Below are positions 7,517 to 14,510 of a stretch of DNA of 42,465 nucleotides, one piece after another; position 1 is the first letter of the stretch, and each line of letters opens with the position of its first letter. The DNA lies in assembly GCA_005786805.1 (NCBI GenBank), contig SYCV01000107.1, forward strand, positions 1 through 42,465. The letters run 5' to 3'. The notes below the pieces were generated by a model. That model was not told the DNA's origin. It worked only from the letters and a program-made list of their open reading frames with translations, and did no database searches. The DNA is from Planctomycetia bacterium. Lineage in GTDB: Bacteria; Planctomycetota; Planctomycetia; Gemmatales; Gemmataceae. A program made the position numbers and the translations under genes.

Positions 7517-9016
7517 ATGCGCATTCCGGTTCTTTCACTTTTGATTTTTACGCTGCTGTTTATTTTATTTCCCATGCATTTTGCCAGGATGGTGTTGGGG
7601 GTCGCTTGCTTCAGGATATTTGTGTTGGGGCCCCAAGGCCCTATTGAAGGTGCCTTTGTTACCATTGGAAAAAAAACTGGTGTTTTTGTCACCGATGGAA
7701 TGGGGGGAATTCGCGTTCCATCGCATTTAATAGGAAGTGAATATTCGGTTGCAGCAGAGGGATATTTCATCACCCATGGTTTGCTAAGTAACAAGACTCA
7801 AAATGTTTTCCCCAGAAAGTTATCCGGGGTGGATTTTTCAGATTACGCATGGGTTCATCCTTTGGAAGGATCCCAGAATTGCTCGGAATGTCACCAAAGT
7901 ATCGCCCTGGAATGGAAGCAAAGTGGTCATTCCAGAAGCAGCACCAGCCATCGCTTTTTGGACATGTATTCTGAAAGGAAAAATAACGGGAATCTTATCC
8001 AAGGTTGGAGCCTATCCCGTGACTTTCCGGAAGGAAAGGCGGTTTGTGCGGCGTGCCATGCCCCAGGTGTCGGGGCAGGGAATGACGGAATTGAGGATAT
8101 CACCAAGGTTACCGGGGTTGATAAGTTTGGAATTCATTGCGATTTTTGTCACAAGGTTAATGGCGTAAAGAATTTGGAAGTTGGGTTGTCCCACGGCAGA
8201 GATTTTTTGAGTCTTTCCCGCCCTGATAAAGGGCAGGTTTTCTTCGGTCCCATCAAGGATGCAATGCGTGATGATAATTCTTTCAGCAAGATTTTCAAGC
8301 AAAGCAATTATTGCGCCTCATGCCATGAGGGGACAATGTTCGGAGTGCATGTCTATTCAACATTTTCCGAATGGCAAAAAAGCCCCGCTGCAGCAAAAGG
8401 AATGGAATGCCAGGCTTGTCACATGAAGCCTGATGGTCTCATGGGGAATGTTGCCCCGGGCAAAGGTGGTATTGATCGCAACCCAATGGAAATGGCCTCC
8501 CATCAAATGATGCCGGGAGGTTTGCAAAAAATGCTGCAAAATTCAATCCAGCATGAGACCAAGGTGATCAAAGGGACAAATGATTGCACGGTAGGGGTTC
8601 AACTCAAGGCGGTTAATGTCGGGCATAAAATTCCCACGGGGTACATTGATAGGCACTTGATTTTGCATGTAAAGGCGATGTCAAATGAAGGGGAGCTTAA
8701 ACCCCTGGATGGGGATCGCATTCCCTCTTGGGTTGATCAATCCATGCATGGAGATGCCGGGGTCCTGCTGGGCAGGCCTCTACTTCACCCCGATAAGCAA
8801 TTTACTCAACCGTTCTGGCAATGGGGGGGAGGGGTTGTTGTTGATTCAAGGCTTGAACCTGAGAATGAAAAAAAATGGTCCTGGAGATTTTCCAAGAAGG
8901 TTGAAAAAGTGAAGGTCAGTTTGATTTACCGACCATTTTGGAAGGAACAGCAGTTGACAAAAAAATGGAATGATCTGGATGTGGTTGTATTTGAGAAAAT
9001 AATCCGGGCTGATTAA
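7517..9016 (+). CDS. Secreted multiheme (five CXXCH) cytochrome c with N-terminal carboxypeptidase-regulatory-like domain
   Basis: From the ATG at 7517 the product is 499 aa. A strong hydrophobic segment at residues 7-30 is a signal peptide or anchor. A small beta-sandwich follows (about 35-90, with the G-P-I-E-G-A-F-V-T-I pattern of CarboxypepD_reg domains). Five heme c motifs come next: C-S-E-C-H, C-A-A-C-H, C-D-F-C-H, C-A-S-C-H and C-Q-A-C-H. The arrangement resembles the cytochrome c554/multiheme families that transfer electrons in the periplasm. The C-terminal part has the G-H-K-I-P-T-G motif seen in large multiheme proteins and then a beta-rich region without hemes. It follows pyrF by 20 bases on the same strand. 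The electron partner is unknown. The start has only a weak GGAT site, but upstream in-frame sequence overlaps pyrF and lacks a signal peptide. Confidence 0.85.
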   Translation: MRIPVLSLLIFTLLFILFPMHFARMVLGVACFRIFVLGPQGPIEGAFVTIGKKTGVFVTDGMGGIRVPSHLIGSEYSVAAEGYFITHGLLSNKTQNVFPRKLSGVDFSDYAWVHPLEGSQNCSECHQSIALEWKQSGHSRSSTSHRFLDMYSERKNNGNLIQGWSLSRDFPEGKAVCAACHAPGVGAGNDGIEDITKVTGVDKFGIHCDFCHKVNGVKNLEVGLSHGRDFLSLSRPDKGQVFFGPIKDAMRDDNSFSKIFKQSNYCASCHEGTMFGVHVYSTFSEWQKSPAAAKGMECQACHMKPDGLMGNVAPGKGGIDRNPMEMASHQMMPGGLQKMLQNSIQHETKVIKGTNDCTVGVQLKAVNVGHKIPTGYIDRHLILHVKAMSNEGELKPLDGDRIPSWVDQSMHGDAGVLLGRPLLHPDKQFTQPFWQWGGGVVVDSRLEPENEKKWSWRFSKKVEKVKVSLIYRPFWKEQQLTKKWNDLDVVVFEKIIRAD

Positions 9017-9086
9017 TTTTTGTTTGGCACTAAAAATGTTGAATTGATGAATTTTAATGTAACTTTAAAAGTTTTTGCGGTTTGGC

Positions 9087-9116
9087 TTGCATGTGACACC
9101 ACATTTCCCCTAAACT
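9087..9116 (+). promoter_or_regulatory. Candidate sigma-70-type promoter for the XPB cluster
   Basis: TTGCAT (9087-9092) and TAAACT (9111-9116) are separated by 18 bases, about 58 bases ahead of the helicase start. Both hexamers match the consensus in four of six positions, so this is only a candidate. A GGATGG ribosome-binding site lies 9 bases before the helicase ATG. Confidence 0.28.
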
Positions 9117-9173
9117 GCAGGATCGTAACAAAATCGTGTTTTTAAAATACTCACGGGTGGATGGCAAAATTCT

Positions 9174-10898
9174 ATGTCTTATGATCCAACTAATCCTTTA
9201 ATCGTGCAAGGTGATCGTTCTGTTTTGTTGGAAGTTGATAATCCAAAGTATGCCCAAGCCCGGGAGGCGCTTGCACCTTTTGCTGAGTTGGAGAAAAGCC
9301 CCGAACATATTCACACTTATCGACTGACCCCTCTTTCGCTATGGAATGCCGCTGCTGCCGGATTGAAAGCTGAATCCATGGTCGATGTCTTGAAAACATT
9401 TTCCAAATTTCCCCTCCCAGCGACAATAAGCACAGATATTCATGAACTTGTCGGGCGGTACGGCAGGGTTCGCATCAGACGATCTGAGGAGATAGATCCA
9501 AAATCAAACAGTTACATGCTGTTGATGGTGTGTGAGGATGTGAATCTTTTGGAGGAATTATCAAGGCAGCCAAAGTTGAAGGAATTCCTCAAGGAAAAGG
9601 TGAATAAGAAAAGTTATCTTGTTGAACCGTCCTTCAGGGGGGTCCTAAAGCAGGCCTTGATAACCATTGGTTATCCTGCAGAGGACCTGGCAGGTTATAC
9701 TGAGGGGGCTGACCAGGAAATAAATTTGAGAAAAATATGCAAGTCAGGCATACCCTTTAATGTTCGCGATTATCAAAGTGAGGCTTGTGAGGTTTTTCAT
9801 GCCGGCGGTGATGTCCGGGGGGGGAGCGGGGTGATAGTTTTGCCTTGTGGTGCAGGTAAAACTATTGTTGGTATTGTCGCGATGAGCATGTTGAAAAAGA
9901 ACACACTGGTTTTGACCACCGGAATAACCGCGGTGAAGCAGTGGCATCGTGAGATCTCTGACAAGACGGATATTCCTGATGAGCTGATTGCGGAATATAC
10001 TGGAGAATCAAAGTCGATCGCGCCCATCACAATCGCGACTTATCAAATTTTGACCTATCGCCCCGAGAAATCGGATGAGTTTCCCCATTTCAAGTTGTTT
10101 GATAGTCAAGATTGGGGCTTGATAGTCTACGACGAGGTACACCTTTTACCCGCCCCTGTTTTCAGGGTTACAGCCCAGATTCAAGCTAGGAGAAGGCTTG
10201 GGCTTACCGCAACATTAGTTCGTGAGGATGGCAGGGAATCGGATGTGTTCAGTTTGATTGGCCCGAAAAAGTATGATGTTCCGTGGAGGGAACTTGAAAC
10301 CAAAGGCTGGATTGCCGAGGCCTCTTGCACCGAGGTCAGGGTTGGATTGGTTGAATCTGACCGAATGGATTACGCTGTTGCTGAATGGCGCAATAAATAC
10401 CGTCTTGCCAGCGAGAATGTTGCCAAGGAAGACGTGGTTTCCGCGATATTGAACAACTACGCGCAGAGCAGGGTGCTCATAATCGGGCAATACCTTAGCC
10501 AATTGCGACAGCTAAGGGATCGTTTTGATATCCCGTTGATCACCGGCCAGACTCCCAATTCTGAGCGCGAGGAACTGTATACAAAATTCAGGACAGGAGA
10601 GATCAAAAGGTTGATTTTATCCAAGGTGGGAAATTTCGCACTCGATCTGCCTGATGCGAATGTGCTTATCCAGGTTTCAGGTACCTTTGGTTCAAGGCAG
10701 GAAGAGGCCCAAAGGTTGGGAAGAATTCTAAGGCCCAAGCCAAGCGGCGAGGTTGCTTATTTCTATACCTTGGTGACCCGTGATACCCGTGAGCAGGATT
10801 TCGCCCATCATCGCCAGATGTTCCTCACTGAGCAGGGTTATAGTTACAGTGTGATGGATGGAGCCGCTTTACTGGCTGAATTTGGTTGCTCTGTTTAA
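9174..10898 (+). CDS. xpb: XPB/Ssl2-type superfamily 2 DNA helicase
   Basis: This 574-aa 3'-5' DNA translocase is of the XPB (ERCC3) family, which opens DNA at damage or promoters in eukaryotes and archaea. The N-terminal helicase-associated domain spans about residues 8-180. Walker A is P-C-G-A-G-K-T with Lys229, Walker B is D-E-V-H at 320-323, and motif III is G-L-T-A-T. The XPB-specific R-E-D triplet follows at 350-352 and motif VI is Q-R-L-G-R-I-L-R near 513-520. All ATPase residues are intact. It heads a three-gene operon with a small protein and a large helicase-associated protein. XPB is found in scattered bacteria, including mycobacteria, where I recall an adjacent helicase-associated gene. 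The archaeal partner nuclease Bax1 is not present here. Confidence 0.95.
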   Translation: MSYDPTNPLIVQGDRSVLLEVDNPKYAQAREALAPFAELEKSPEHIHTYRLTPLSLWNAAAAGLKAESMVDVLKTFSKFPLPATISTDIHELVGRYGRVRIRRSEEIDPKSNSYMLLMVCEDVNLLEELSRQPKLKEFLKEKVNKKSYLVEPSFRGVLKQALITIGYPAEDLAGYTEGADQEINLRKICKSGIPFNVRDYQSEACEVFHAGGDVRGGSGVIVLPCGAGKTIVGIVAMSMLKKNTLVLTTGITAVKQWHREISDKTDIPDELIAEYTGESKSIAPITIATYQILTYRPEKSDEFPHFKLFDSQDWGLIVYDEVHLLPAPVFRVTAQIQARRRLGLTATLVREDGRESDVFSLIGPKKYDVPWRELETKGWIAEASCTEVRVGLVESDRMDYAVAEWRNKYRLASENVAKEDVVSAILNNYAQSRVLIIGQYLSQLRQLRDRFDIPLITGQTPNSEREELYTKFRTGEIKRLILSKVGNFALDLPDANVLIQVSGTFGSRQEEAQRLGRILRPKPSGEVAYFYTLVTRDTREQDFAHHRQMFLTEQGYSYSVMDGAALLAEFGCSV

Positions 10899-10919
10899 GA
10901 AAGGTCTCATAGAAATAAA

Positions 10920-11162
10920 ATGCTTATCGTGTCAAATAAACCAGGTGCGGCCCGGATTCCAGTGAAATTACACCGAAGGGTATGTCTGGTTCTAACAGAG
11001 GATGCCCTGCTTGCAGAGGAAATTCTAGCCAGGAAAAAACTTGCCTCGGATATATCTGGAAGGCTGACAAACGAGGTTCTACTGGTAAAAACCGGCAGGT
11101 TGGAAAGCGTTGTTGCCGAACTTCAGCGCATGGGCCACACTCCCCAGGTACTACAGCGTTAA
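10920..11162 (+). CDS. Small helicase-associated module protein (80 aa) between XPB and its large partner
   Basis: This is a basic 80-aa protein with a predicted alpha/beta pattern and no membrane segment. By eye, residues 23-78 align without gaps to XPB residues 117-172: shared L at the start, E-D, L, E-E, K-L, L-V, L, G and a final L, with 13 identities in 56 positions and many conservative changes. It therefore looks like a free copy of part of the XPB N-terminal region. It sits 21 bases after the helicase stop and two bases before the next ATG, so it is surely co-translated with both. Its Shine-Dalgarno sequence is weak (GAAAGG at long spacing). I know no name for it. A bridging or regulatory role within an XPB complex is inference. 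Confidence 0.72.
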   Translation: MLIVSNKPGAARIPVKLHRRVCLVLTEDALLAEEILARKKLASDISGRLTNEVLLVKTGRLESVVAELQRMGHTPQVLQR

Positions 11163-11164
11163 AA

Positions 11165-13357
11165 ATGATTGAATCCATACAAAAGACCTGGCCTGAGATT
11201 GTCGGCCTTACACTTGGTCGGTATGAGGAAAAATTGTTGCGCGAGATTGTGCAGCGATTTCTTCGTCCAAGAAATCAATGGCCTGTTGAAGAACTCATCG
11301 AGCGAACCGTAGAAGCTTTCGATAACACCGTGTTGGTCAATCGCAGGTTGAAGGAACTTGAAGAATCCCAAAGGGTGCTGCTAGCGGCATTGGCTCAATC
11401 CAGGCAATGCAAGTGGAAGTTGGGGCAATTGATTGAGATTGCGATGACTTTGGGCCAGGAAGATGGTTTGTCGGTTGTTTTTGAATTGCTAAAGCAGGCT
11501 TTTTTGCTTCCAGATGTTGTCAATCTCTCACAAAAGCAAAATCTGCCCAAGCCCTGCAAGAATCCTTACATCAAAAGTTTTGAACAATGGGTGGGATTTC
11601 CCGGGCCGGAAGGCCTTGCGATTTTTCTGCCACCGCCAATCAGCCAAAGGTCTTTGGCGTTTCCATTATCTTTGCCTTTGAAATATGATCCGCCTGAAGG
11701 AGTGGAGTCGCCCCAGCCTGATCCCCTCTCGCCAATATTGCAAGCTGATGGCATGGAGTTTCCCCTTCGCATGTCTGTGCTCATGCAGTTGGTTCACAAA
11801 GACCCCATCCGCAAGAACCAGCAAGGGGGGTATTTCAAGCGAGATTTGGAAAACCTGCGTGCTAATAAAATGCTCTCCGGCGATCCCTCAGACCGGCTAG
11901 TCGAAGTTCCCGACCTGGGTGTTTTGCTGACAGAAATTGGATCACGCCTTGGAATTTTGGTCACCAAGGAAAGTGAACTCCACCCCGGCAGCTTTCCTGA
12001 CTGTTGGGATGAAGGCCTTCTCGCGGTATTGAGTGAAATTTGGGCGGCGCTTCCCACCATAGATTCCTGGAATCCATGCAATGGAATGGGTGAAAATCCC
12101 GAGGAAAGAAATAATCCATTTAATTCAGCTTGCCTTGTCGCAGTGCTTGCATTGGGTAAACTTCCCGCAAACGAATGGGTGGACCCGGCCCTTCTTGAGG
12201 CCTGGGTCATTGATCATCATCCCTATTGGAAAGACAGGGATTCGATAAGGCCCTCCCGCTTAAGTGGCTGGCTGGTTAAATTCCTGCTGGGGATTGCTTT
12301 TCAAATCAGGATGATCCAGGCGATGAAAGTCCCGGGCGGAAAATACCTAGTCAGGTTAAGCCCTGTGGGGCGGACAATCCTGGGCCTGCAAAAAGATAAT
12401 GATTTACAGGATGTCTTTGCAAAGACATTGATGGTGCAACCAAACCTGGAGGTTCTTGCCTTCAGGCAGGGATTGAACCCTGCACTTGCAAGGGATCTGA
12501 CCAAATTGGCAACCTTGAAAAGCATCGGGCCGGCATGCCAGTTATTGTTGGAACCAGAATCGGTATATTACGCCCTGGAAGCCGGGATGCGCTATGAGGA
12601 TATTTGTGGATTATTGGAACGGCATGCCACCCGTCCCACACCCCAGGCTGTATTGGATGCCATCAAGACCTGGTCGAACAAGCATGAACGAATCACGATT
12701 TATTCTGCTGCGACATTGTTTGAGTTTCCCACAGCGCAAGATTTGGAGAATGCGCTTGCACGGGGCTTGCCAGCATTGAAAATTTCAGATCGGTTCGCGG
12801 TTGCAGCGGCTGAGGATGGGATAGATTTCAGCCAGTACAGGTTGACTGCAACCAGGGATTATGGGTTGATGCCTGAAAAATGCGTTCATGTTGAAAATGA
12901 TGGGGTGACCCTGGTGGTGGATATAAGCAAGTCGGATCTTTTATTGGAAACGGAACTTCCAAGGTTCGCTGATTTTGTTGAGGATGCATCATCACAGCAG
13001 CGAAGAGTATATCAGATCAGCCCTGAGACACTTAAAAGGGCTGATCAGTTGGGATACACTCCCACAGCGTTGGATGAATGGTTCCAGCATAGGCTTGGTA
13101 ATTCAATTACACCTGCAATTAAGCTGGTGCTCGGGGCCAAGTCTGATACCGTCGCCCCAAGGGTGGAATCAATGTTGGTCATTCATTTTGAAAACGAGGA
13201 AATGACGGATGGCGTGATGCAATGGCCTGAAACAGCCCAATGGATTCAGTCCAGATTGGGGCCATGTGCGATTACCGTTTCAAGTGAATCTCTTCCAAAA
13301 CTCGAGAAGGCACTCGCGCATGCGGGGCACAAAATTGATGTAAGTACTCTCAAGTGA
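11165..13357 (+). CDS. Large XPB-partner, helicase-associated domain protein
   Basis: This 730-aa cytoplasmic protein has no Walker motifs, so it is not itself a helicase. Residues about 424-520 match the first part of the XPB N-terminal domain. The shared pattern is a V-L-(L/A) strand, then L-x-P-x-S-(V/L)-(Y/W)-x-A-L/A-x-A-G, then an acidic helix and a P-x-P segment. Residues about 583-636 match the second part (L-V-V strand, a helix with L-L-x-E, then an A-x-x-x-G-Y pattern). The last 35 residues again hold an L-x-x-L-x-x-A-L-x-x-x-G-H helix. This fits the Helicase_C_3 (helicase-associated) family known beside bacterial XPB genes. The N-terminal 400 residues are helical and of unknown function. 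The start at 11165 is chosen because it follows the previous stop by two bases and begins the conserved W-P-E-I-V-G-L segment. Confidence 0.82.
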   Translation: MIESIQKTWPEIVGLTLGRYEEKLLREIVQRFLRPRNQWPVEELIERTVEAFDNTVLVNRRLKELEESQRVLLAALAQSRQCKWKLGQLIEIAMTLGQEDGLSVVFELLKQAFLLPDVVNLSQKQNLPKPCKNPYIKSFEQWVGFPGPEGLAIFLPPPISQRSLAFPLSLPLKYDPPEGVESPQPDPLSPILQADGMEFPLRMSVLMQLVHKDPIRKNQQGGYFKRDLENLRANKMLSGDPSDRLVEVPDLGVLLTEIGSRLGILVTKESELHPGSFPDCWDEGLLAVLSEIWAALPTIDSWNPCNGMGENPEERNNPFNSACLVAVLALGKLPANEWVDPALLEAWVIDHHPYWKDRDSIRPSRLSGWLVKFLLGIAFQIRMIQAMKVPGGKYLVRLSPVGRTILGLQKDNDLQDVFAKTLMVQPNLEVLAFRQGLNPALARDLTKLATLKSIGPACQLLLEPESVYYALEAGMRYEDICGLLERHATRPTPQAVLDAIKTWSNKHERITIYSAATLFEFPTAQDLENALARGLPALKISDRFAVAAAEDGIDFSQYRLTATRDYGLMPEKCVHVENDGVTLVVDISKSDLLLETELPRFADFVEDASSQQRRVYQISPETLKRADQLGYTPTALDEWFQHRLGNSITPAIKLVLGAKSDTVAPRVESMLVIHFENEEMTDGVMQWPETAQWIQSRLGPCAITVSSESLPKLEKALAHAGHKIDVSTLK

Positions 13358-13369
13358 TCGGCGGGCGCG

Positions 13370-13936
13370 CTATTTTTTTTGCTCAAGAAGCTTGGCAATG
13401 TCAGTAAGTGTCTCGTTCATTCTGAAAAAGACAATCAATAATTCACTGTAGATTCTCAATAAGAGCGGCCCGATCAAAATCGTTAAAAAGCCCGAAAGTA
13501 TACCGGTTGAATTGAAATTGACTAGGGAAACAATGAACATTCCCAGCCCGATGACAATAGAAATCACCGTGCCCACCCAAAAAAAGAAGTTTACAATTTT
13601 CGGGGTTATCATTCTTTTGAATGAAAGGTAATCTCCCAGGCTTGGGGGGATCATTCCCAACGGAATTTTCAATTGTGGTTGGCCATAGAGGGGATCAGGC
13701 ATGTTTCCTGAGACCGGGATTTGGGGCTGGGGAATTGGTTCCGGTGCTTTATCAGCCAAAACCAGTGATGCAAAAGCTGGAACTTCCCTCCAGCAGGTCC
13801 AGTTAGCCATGGAAGGGGTCCAAACTAATGCATCCTTTGAAACCTTGCCTTCCTTGATCATGGTTTGAACTGTGATGAAAGGAAAGGGGCCTTGGCCTTT
13901 TCCTTGAAGTACAACATGCCAATTGTTATCACTCAT
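13370..13936 (-). CDS. GYF_2 domain membrane protein with DUF4282-like C-terminus
   Basis: The 188-aa protein begins with a GYF_2-like domain (residues 4-60: W-H-V, G-P-F, I-K-E-G-K-V, A-L-V-W-x-P-x-M-x-x-W). A Pro-rich linker follows (about 65-100), then two membrane helices (about 112-137 and 142-165). It ends with an R-I-Y-S-E-L-L-I-V-F-F-R-M-N-E segment characteristic of DUF4282. GYF_2 modules are common at the ends of bacterial membrane proteins and probably bind Pro-rich peptides. The start at 13936 has an AGGGAGGG site about 8 bases upstream. It converges on the XPB partner gene with a gap of only 12 bases. The precise function is unknown. Confidence 0.85.
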   Translation of the reverse strand: MSDNNWHVVLQGKGQGPFPFITVQTMIKEGKVSKDALVWTPSMANWTCWREVPAFASLVLADKAPEPIPQPQIPVSGNMPDPLYGQPQLKIPLGMIPPSLGDYLSFKRMITPKIVNFFFWVGTVISIVIGLGMFIVSLVNFNSTGILSGFLTILIGPLLLRIYSELLIVFFRMNETLTDIAKLLEQKK

Positions 13937-14085
13937 GGTGTTACCCTCCCTGGGCGAAATTGAATTTTAAGAAACTTTATTAAAGCAGGGCTTTATTCGA
14001 TTGAGAGCTGAATAATTTCCATGCTTTAAGATTATTTGGCAGCACTTCTTTCTCAAATATATTTTTAACACGAAATTGCAGGCTA

Positions 14086-14298
14086 TTAAGGCAAACTGGC
14101 AAGAGGGCTGTCCTTGCTTTTTTTCAACACATAAAAACACGGAGCATCTGGATTTGGGTTGGGAATGAAGCCAACAAGTTCCCACCCATTTTTACCCTCT
14201 AGTCCAAGGGCTCTTTGCAGGATCAACATGTCTTTTCGTGTTGTGATGGGCGAGGTCCCAACAACCTTGTATTTCCATTCCCCGGTGTTTGTAGACAA
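14086..14298 (-). CDS. Small DUF4177-like protein with TTG start
   Basis: This 70-aa protein has the pattern W-K-Y-K-V-V, L-Q-R-A-L, G-K-N-G-W-E-L-V-G and a closing Y-V-L-K-K, typical of DUF4177-type small alpha/beta proteins. The TTG start at 14298 is preceded by AAGGAA at 7 bases, which supports it. It is cytoplasmic, with no signal. It lies upstream of the GYF_2 protein on the same strand with a 149-bp gap, so the two may be transcribed separately. Function is unknown. Confidence 0.7.
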   Translation of the reverse strand: MSTNTGEWKYKVVGTSPITTRKDMLILQRALGLEGKNGWELVGFIPNPNPDAPCFYVLKKSKDSPLASLP

Positions 14299-14510
14299 GA
14301 CAATATTCCTTATTAAAGAAAAATATCAAAATATCACAAATACTACTTTATTTAAATGGTTTTGCAAATGAATACAAATATCCTCAATTGAAAATATTGA
14401 AACATGAAATCAAAGGCAAGTTTTTTGGATTTCGGATTTATGATACCATTGGATACAGATATAGGCATATGCGGTAAATTGAAATTCAATGGATTCCAAG
14501 GTGTTGTCGA

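Noticed and set aside
9061-9073. A palindrome AACTTT-A-AAAGTT followed by T residues, considered as terminator of the cytochrome gene.
   Set aside because: The stem is only six A/T-rich pairs with one G-C pair, so it would be unstable; not called.
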